Positions 5,604 through 8,083 of a stretch of DNA of 8,083 bases are shown here, in pieces. This DNA is from Candidatus Poribacteria bacterium (GTDB lineage: Bacteria > Poribacteria > DTPJ01), in the NCBI GenBank assembly GCA_011334435.1, contig DTPJ01000780.1, forward strand, positions 1-8,083, written 5' to 3'. Positions within the stretch are counted from its first letter, which is position 1; every line of letters begins with the position of its first letter. The notes under the pieces are model-generated. The model saw only the letters and a program-made list of their open reading frames with translations, did no database searches and was not told the origin of the DNA. Made by a program: the position numbers and the translations under genes.

Positions 5604-5659
5604 TAGCTATTAGTAAATAGTAGTTAGCTTTTAGTAGATATTAGCTAATAACTAGAAAC
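5604..5659 (+). repeat. Eight-unit degenerate heptad array between rplW and rplB
   Basis: Reading in 7-nt steps from 5604, all eight units begin with TA, and six of the eight begin with TAG (for example TAGTAGT and TAGTAGA). The last units, from 5639, drift to the complementary sense: TATTAGCTAATA at 5639-5650 is a perfect 12-nt palindrome and bridges two units. The array begins just after the TAG stop of rplW (5600-5602) and ends before the rplB Shine-Dalgarno GGAGAGG at 5671-5677. Confidence 0.75.
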
Positions 5660-5682
5660 TATTTGATTATGGAGAGGATTTC

Positions 5683-6519
5683 ATGGCTAATAAAACATAT
5701 TCTCCTATAACACCCGGAAGGCGATTCATGACAACCGCCGACTTTTCGGAATTGACGAAAACCGAACCAGAAGAATCGCTTCTTGTGGCAAAAAAAAGCA
5801 GTGGTGGACGTAACAATCTTGGGAGATTAACGGCAAGACATAGAGGCGGAGGACACAAAAGACAATATCGTATAATTGACTTTAAGCGTGACAAGCACGG
5901 TATCCCTGCAACGGTTAAAACAATTGAATACGATCCAAACAGAACCGTAAGGATAGCTTTATTACAATATGCTGATGGCGAGAAACGTTATATAATTGCC
6001 CCTTTGGGTTTGACAGTGGGAGAAGTGCTTATGTCAGGTCAGGAAGTTGAGGTAAAAACAGGAAACGCTCTTCCATTGGAAAATATCCCGACAGGTATTC
6101 CGATCCATAATATAGAATTGACCCCAGGAAAAGGTGGGCAAATAGTGAGAAGTGCTGGCTGTTCCGCAGTTATAATAGCTAAAGAAGGTGGTTTTGCCAG
6201 AGTTAAGATGCCGTCGGGAGAGGTGAGGCTTATTTCGGTCAAATGTTTTGCTACTATTGGACAATTGGGTAATGTTGAACATGATACAATATCAATAGGC
6301 AAAGCAGGACGTTCGCGATGGTTAGGACGAAGACCAAAAGTCAGAGGCGTTGCGATGAACCCAATTGATCACCCACTCGGCGGAGGAGAAGGAAAAAGCT
6401 CAGGTGGACGTCATCCGGTTAGCCCTTGGGGCATGCCGACAAAAGGATATAAAACAAGAAAGAAGAAGAAACTATCTAATAAATATATCGTTGTTAGACG
6501 AAATAGCAAAAAAGTTTAG
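5683..6519 (+). CDS. rplB: 50S ribosomal protein L2
   Basis: L2 is a large, highly conserved 23S rRNA-binding protein needed for subunit association and for full peptidyl-transferase activity. The 278 residues match the usual length of about 275. Landmarks in order are GRNNLGRLTARHRGGGHKR, YRIIDFKRDK, IEYDPNRTVRIALL, the central IPTGIPIHNIELTPGKGGQ, GKAGRSRWLGRRPKVRG, and VAMNPIDHPLGGGEG, ending with a basic tail containing YKTRKKKKLS. D229 and H230 match the E. coli Asp-His pair linked to peptidyl-transferase function. The next conserved His of DHPHGGGEG is Leu here (L232), a change I believe occurs in some other bacteria. The ATG has GGAGAGG at 5671-5677. The TAG stop at 6517-6519 overlaps a repeated AGTGATC. 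Confidence 0.98.
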   Translation: MANKTYSPITPGRRFMTTADFSELTKTEPEESLLVAKKSSGGRNNLGRLTARHRGGGHKRQYRIIDFKRDKHGIPATVKTIEYDPNRTVRIALLQYADGEKRYIIAPLGLTVGEVLMSGQEVEVKTGNALPLENIPTGIPIHNIELTPGKGGQIVRSAGCSAVIIAKEGGFARVKMPSGEVRLISVKCFATIGQLGNVEHDTISIGKAGRSRWLGRRPKVRGVAMNPIDHPLGGGEGKSSGGRHPVSPWGMPTKGYKTRKKKKLSNKYIVVRRNSKKV

Positions 6520-6553
6520 TGATCAGTGATCTCATTGATGAGTGATCAATGAC
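6518..6553 (+). repeat. AGTGATC heptad repeats between rplB and rpsS
   Basis: AGTGATC occurs in tandem at 6518-6524 and 6525-6531; the A and G of the rplB TAG stop are its first two bases. A third AGTGATC lies at 6541-6547 within a stretch of inverted sense. It is the same unit, in the same orientation, as the 660-691 array and the reverse complement of the 736-759 array near rpsG. Confidence 0.7.
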
Positions 6554-6559
6554 GGAAAG

Positions 6560-6565
6560 AAGGAG
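6560..6565 (+). promoter_or_regulatory. Ribosome-binding site deciding the rpsS start
   Basis: AAGGAG lies 6 nt before ATG 6572. The frame is open for ten more codons upstream to a GTG at 6542, but those codons lie in the repeat region and have no ribosome site, so 6572 is chosen. Confidence 0.85.
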
Positions 6566-6571
6566 AATTTA

Positions 6572-6844
6572 ATGGCGAGGTCGCTAAAAAAAGGTCCATA
6601 TATTGACCCAAAATTATTGGCAAAGATAAACGCCATGAATAAAGCAGGAGAAAAAAAGGTTGTCCGAACGTGGTCACGTAGATCAACAATAACCCCTGAA
6701 TTGGTCGGACATACTCTTGCTATACATAATGGGAAAAAATTTCTGCTTGTTTATATCTCGGAAAATATGGTGGGGCATAAACTCGGTGAATTTGCACCGA
6801 CGAGAACCTTCCGTTCTCATGGCGGAAAAGCAGGCAAAAAGTAA
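6572..6844 (+). CDS. rpsS: 30S ribosomal protein S19
   Basis: S19 lies in the 30S head, forms a complex with S13 and contacts 23S rRNA in intersubunit bridges near the A-site tRNA. From ATG 6572 the protein is 90 residues and starts with the canonical MARSLKKGPY. The core has RTWSRRSTITPELVGHT, then HNGKKF and the strongly conserved MVGHKLGEFAPTRTFRSHGGK. The segment after HNGKKF reads LLVYI where many homologues have a proline (for example VPVYV), a mild change. It is separated from rplB by a 52-nt gap holding AGTGATC repeats. The TAA stop (6842-6844) is also the first three bases of the next heptad array. Confidence 0.97.
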   Translation: MARSLKKGPYIDPKLLAKINAMNKAGEKKVVRTWSRRSTITPELVGHTLAIHNGKKFLLVYISENMVGHKLGEFAPTRTFRSHGGKAGKK

Positions 6845-6911
6845 TTAGCTATTAGTAGTTAGACGTTGGAAATTATTTGTTACTTTTTAACTGCTAACTA
6901 CTATATACTAT
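6842..6911 (+). repeat. Inverted heptad array between rpsS and rplV
   Basis: Starting exactly at the rpsS stop codon, three 7-nt units end in TTAG (6842-6862). After a less regular centre, units at 6884-6904 run in the complementary sense (CTGCTAA, CTACTAT). TAGTAGTTAG at 6853-6862 is the exact reverse complement of 6894-6903, giving a 10-bp stem with a 31-nt loop. The structure lies between two ribosomal-protein genes and is not followed by a clean U-run. Confidence 0.72.
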
Positions 6912-6934
6912 TTTATACTATTTTATACTATTTT
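6905..6934 (+). repeat. Three perfect 10-nt tandem repeats upstream of rplV
   Basis: ATACTATTTT occurs three times without change at 6905-6914, 6915-6924 and 6925-6934, directly before the rplV ribosome-binding site AAGGAGG at 6938-6944. The repeats are almost pure A/T, giving an unstructured, U-rich leader. Confidence 0.95.
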
Positions 6935-6937
6935 TAT

Positions 6938-6944
6938 AAGGAGG
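6938..6944 (+). promoter_or_regulatory. Ribosome-binding site deciding the rplV start
   Basis: AAGGAGG is a strong Shine-Dalgarno 8 nt before ATG 6953. A longer open frame reaches back to TTG 6866 through the decamer repeats but would add a Tyr/Phe-rich peptide not found in L22, so the ATG is the real start. Confidence 0.9.
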
Positions 6945-6952
6945 CTCAAAGT

Positions 6953-7291
6953 ATGGAGGCAAGAGCAACTGCCCGATATGTTCCTCTGGCTGCAAGGAAG
7001 GCGAACATAGTTGCTGAATTGATCAGAAATAAGAGAGTAGAACGGGCATTGGAAATTCTACAATTTACAAATAAAGCCGGAGCTACATTCTTAGAGAAAT
7101 TGCTGAGATCAGCTCTTGCAAATGCCAACCAAAATCCAGATATTGATGTTGATAACTTGTATATAAAGAACATATTTGTTGGCAACGGACCGATCCGTTA
7201 TTGGGCTCATTATAGAGGGCGTTTGCACGTAAATAGGATAAGAAGAAGACGATGCCACATTACTATTGTGCTTGATGACGGGGCGGAATGA
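6953..7291 (+). CDS. rplV: 50S ribosomal protein L22
   Basis: L22 binds all domains of 23S rRNA, and its long beta-hairpin lines the exit tunnel, forming the constriction with L4. From ATG 6953 the protein is 112 residues, the normal length. The N-terminal EARATARYVPLAARKANIV and the helix containing LEKLLRSALANA are typical. The hairpin, about residues 77-104, is not: it reads GNGPIRYWAHYRGR and then a run of four arginines before CHITIVL, where most bacteria have a GPxxKRxxPRAxGRA pattern and S/T before HIT. Other frames across the hairpin hit stops, so this is not a frameshift. The gene is separated from rpsS by 108 nt with two repeat types, and the following rpsC ribosome-binding site begins in its TGA stop. 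Confidence 0.96.
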   Translation: MEARATARYVPLAARKANIVAELIRNKRVERALEILQFTNKAGATFLEKLLRSALANANQNPDIDVDNLYIKNIFVGNGPIRYWAHYRGRLHVNRIRRRRCHITIVLDDGAE

Positions 7292-7305
7292 GGAGGTAAT
7301 ACTTG
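7291..7305 (+). promoter_or_regulatory. rpsC ribosome-binding site overlapping the rplV stop, with TTG start
   Basis: AGGAGGT at 7291-7297 shares its first A with the TGA stop of rplV and lies 5 nt before TTG 7303-7305. The close packing suggests translational coupling of rpsC to rplV, in contrast to the loose spacing elsewhere in the cluster. Confidence 0.85.
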
Positions 7306-8083
7306 GGACAGAAAACTCATCCAAAAGGGCTAAGATTAGGAATAGTCACTGATTGGGATTCAAAATGGTTTGCAGAGAAGGAATACTCTCGGTTTCTGCA
7401 CGAAGACCTTAAGATTCAAGGTTTCGTTAAAGATAGAATCAAACACGCAGGCATTTCTAAGGTTGAGATTGAAAGGTATCCAGATAGAAGAAAGGTAAAA
7501 ATTTTTACAGCAAGACCCGGCATCGTTATCGGTAAAAGAGGCGGAGAAGTAGATAAACTTAGATTGGATCTGGAAAAGTTCATAGGACACGAGGTCAGAT
7601 TAGATATTGAAGAGGTTAAAAGACCAGAGATTGACGCTCAGTTGGTTTCGGAAGGTATAGCACTTCAATTAGAGAAGAGGGTGCATCTAAAAAAGGCTAT
7701 GAAGAAGGCGGTAGAATTGGCGATGCGTTCTGGGGCTGAAGGCATCAAAATTAAATGTAGTGGGCGAATCGGTGGGGCTGAAATGGCTCGCTCTGAACAA
7801 GAAAAGCAAGGTAGAATACCACTTCATACTCTAAGGGCAGATATAGACTACGGATTTTCAGAAGCACATACAGTTGCTGGTAAAATCGGTGTAAAGGTTT
7901 GGATATTTAAGGGTGAAAAACTTTCATCACCGGATGTTGGAGCAAAAATTGCACAATCTGCTCGTTCTGATCAGAGACCAACATTTGAATCACGCGAACG
8001 TCAATCTGAGTCTAGTAGGGGTGGAGAAAGCAGAGATAGAGAAACGCGTGAACGAGGTCAACGTAGTGGCAGAGGTTCTAATA
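7303..8083 (+). CDS. rpsC: 30S ribosomal protein S3 (3' end beyond the window)
   Basis: S3 forms part of the mRNA entry channel on the 30S head and contributes to mRNA unwinding. There are 260 codons in the window and no stop. The start is TTG 7303, chosen because it gives the canonical (M)GQKTHPKGLRLGI and has AGGAGGT just upstream. The type-II KH domain carries the GXXG loop as GKRG at residues 77-80. The C-terminal domain has SGRIGGAEMARSE at 153-165, LRADIDYG at 177-184 and GVKVWIFKGE at 196-205. The ordered S3 fold should end near residue 206. The remaining 54 or more residues are low-complexity and rich in Arg, Ser, Glu and Gly, with 11 Arg between 221 and 257. Many bacteria carry shorter basic tails here. 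In the usual order rplP would follow. Confidence 0.96.
   Translation, partial: MGQKTHPKGLRLGIVTDWDSKWFAEKEYSRFLHEDLKIQGFVKDRIKHAGISKVEIERYPDRRKVKIFTARPGIVIGKRGGEVDKLRLDLEKFIGHEVRLDIEEVKRPEIDAQLVSEGIALQLEKRVHLKKAMKKAVELAMRSGAEGIKIKCSGRIGGAEMARSEQEKQGRIPLHTLRADIDYGFSEAHTVAGKIGVKVWIFKGEKLSSPDVGAKIAQSARSDQRPTFESRERQSESSRGGESRDRETRERGQRSGRGSN

Noticed and set aside
6361..6390. Loss of a catalytic histidine in L2
   Set aside because: The Asp-His pair (D229-H230) linked to peptidyl-transferase function is intact; only the following His is Leu, a substitution I believe occurs in other bacteria.
6866..6952. N-terminal extension of L22 from TTG 6866
   Set aside because: It would translate repeat DNA into a Tyr/Phe-rich peptide; a strong ribosome site precedes ATG 6953, which gives the family-standard length.

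Overview
The window is a bacterial ribosomal-protein locus in which the str cluster and the start of the S10 cluster lie head to tail on the + strand. The order is rpsL (S12), rpsG (S7), fusA (EF-G), rpsJ (S10/NusE), rplC (L3), rplD (L4), rplW (L23), rplB (L2), rpsS (S19), rplV (L22) and rpsC (S3), the last running off the right edge. All real genes point the same way. The long minus-strand open frames are shadows of these genes.

The proteins are clearly bacterial: purine-rich Shine-Dalgarno sites before most genes, ATG, GTG and TTG starts, and bacterial EF-G and r-protein families. The DNA is AT-rich by eye. I cannot name the taxon safely. Degenerate 7-nt arrays between housekeeping genes, loose operon spacing and some divergent r-protein loops would fit a poorly sampled or candidate-phylum lineage, but that is inference.

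Layout: 1-279 holds no convincing gene. 280-3427 is rpsL-rpsG-fusA. 3428-3534 is a short spacer where many bacteria carry tuf (EF-Tu); tuf is absent here. 3535-8083 is the S10 cluster in canonical order. Products of rpsL, rpsG, rpsJ, rpsS and rpsC go to the 30S subunit. Products of rplC, rplD, rplW, rplB and rplV go to the 50S subunit, and fusA supplies the translocase. S10 (NusE) may also link translation to transcription.

The genes are ordinary; the DNA between them is less so. Several gaps of about 50-125 nt hold degenerate heptad repeats, some as inverted halves able to fold. The stop codons of rpsG and rplC each sit inside a perfect tandem duplication (14 nt and 12 nt). The DNA encoding the S10 C-terminus (DIELE) reappears 63 nt downstream, in frame, just before rplC. 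L4 and L22 both depart from consensus in the loops that line the exit-tunnel constriction, and S3 carries an Arg/Ser/Glu/Gly-rich tail. I found no new defence, mobile or metabolic system. The most interesting signal is repeat expansion and local duplication inside an essential operon.
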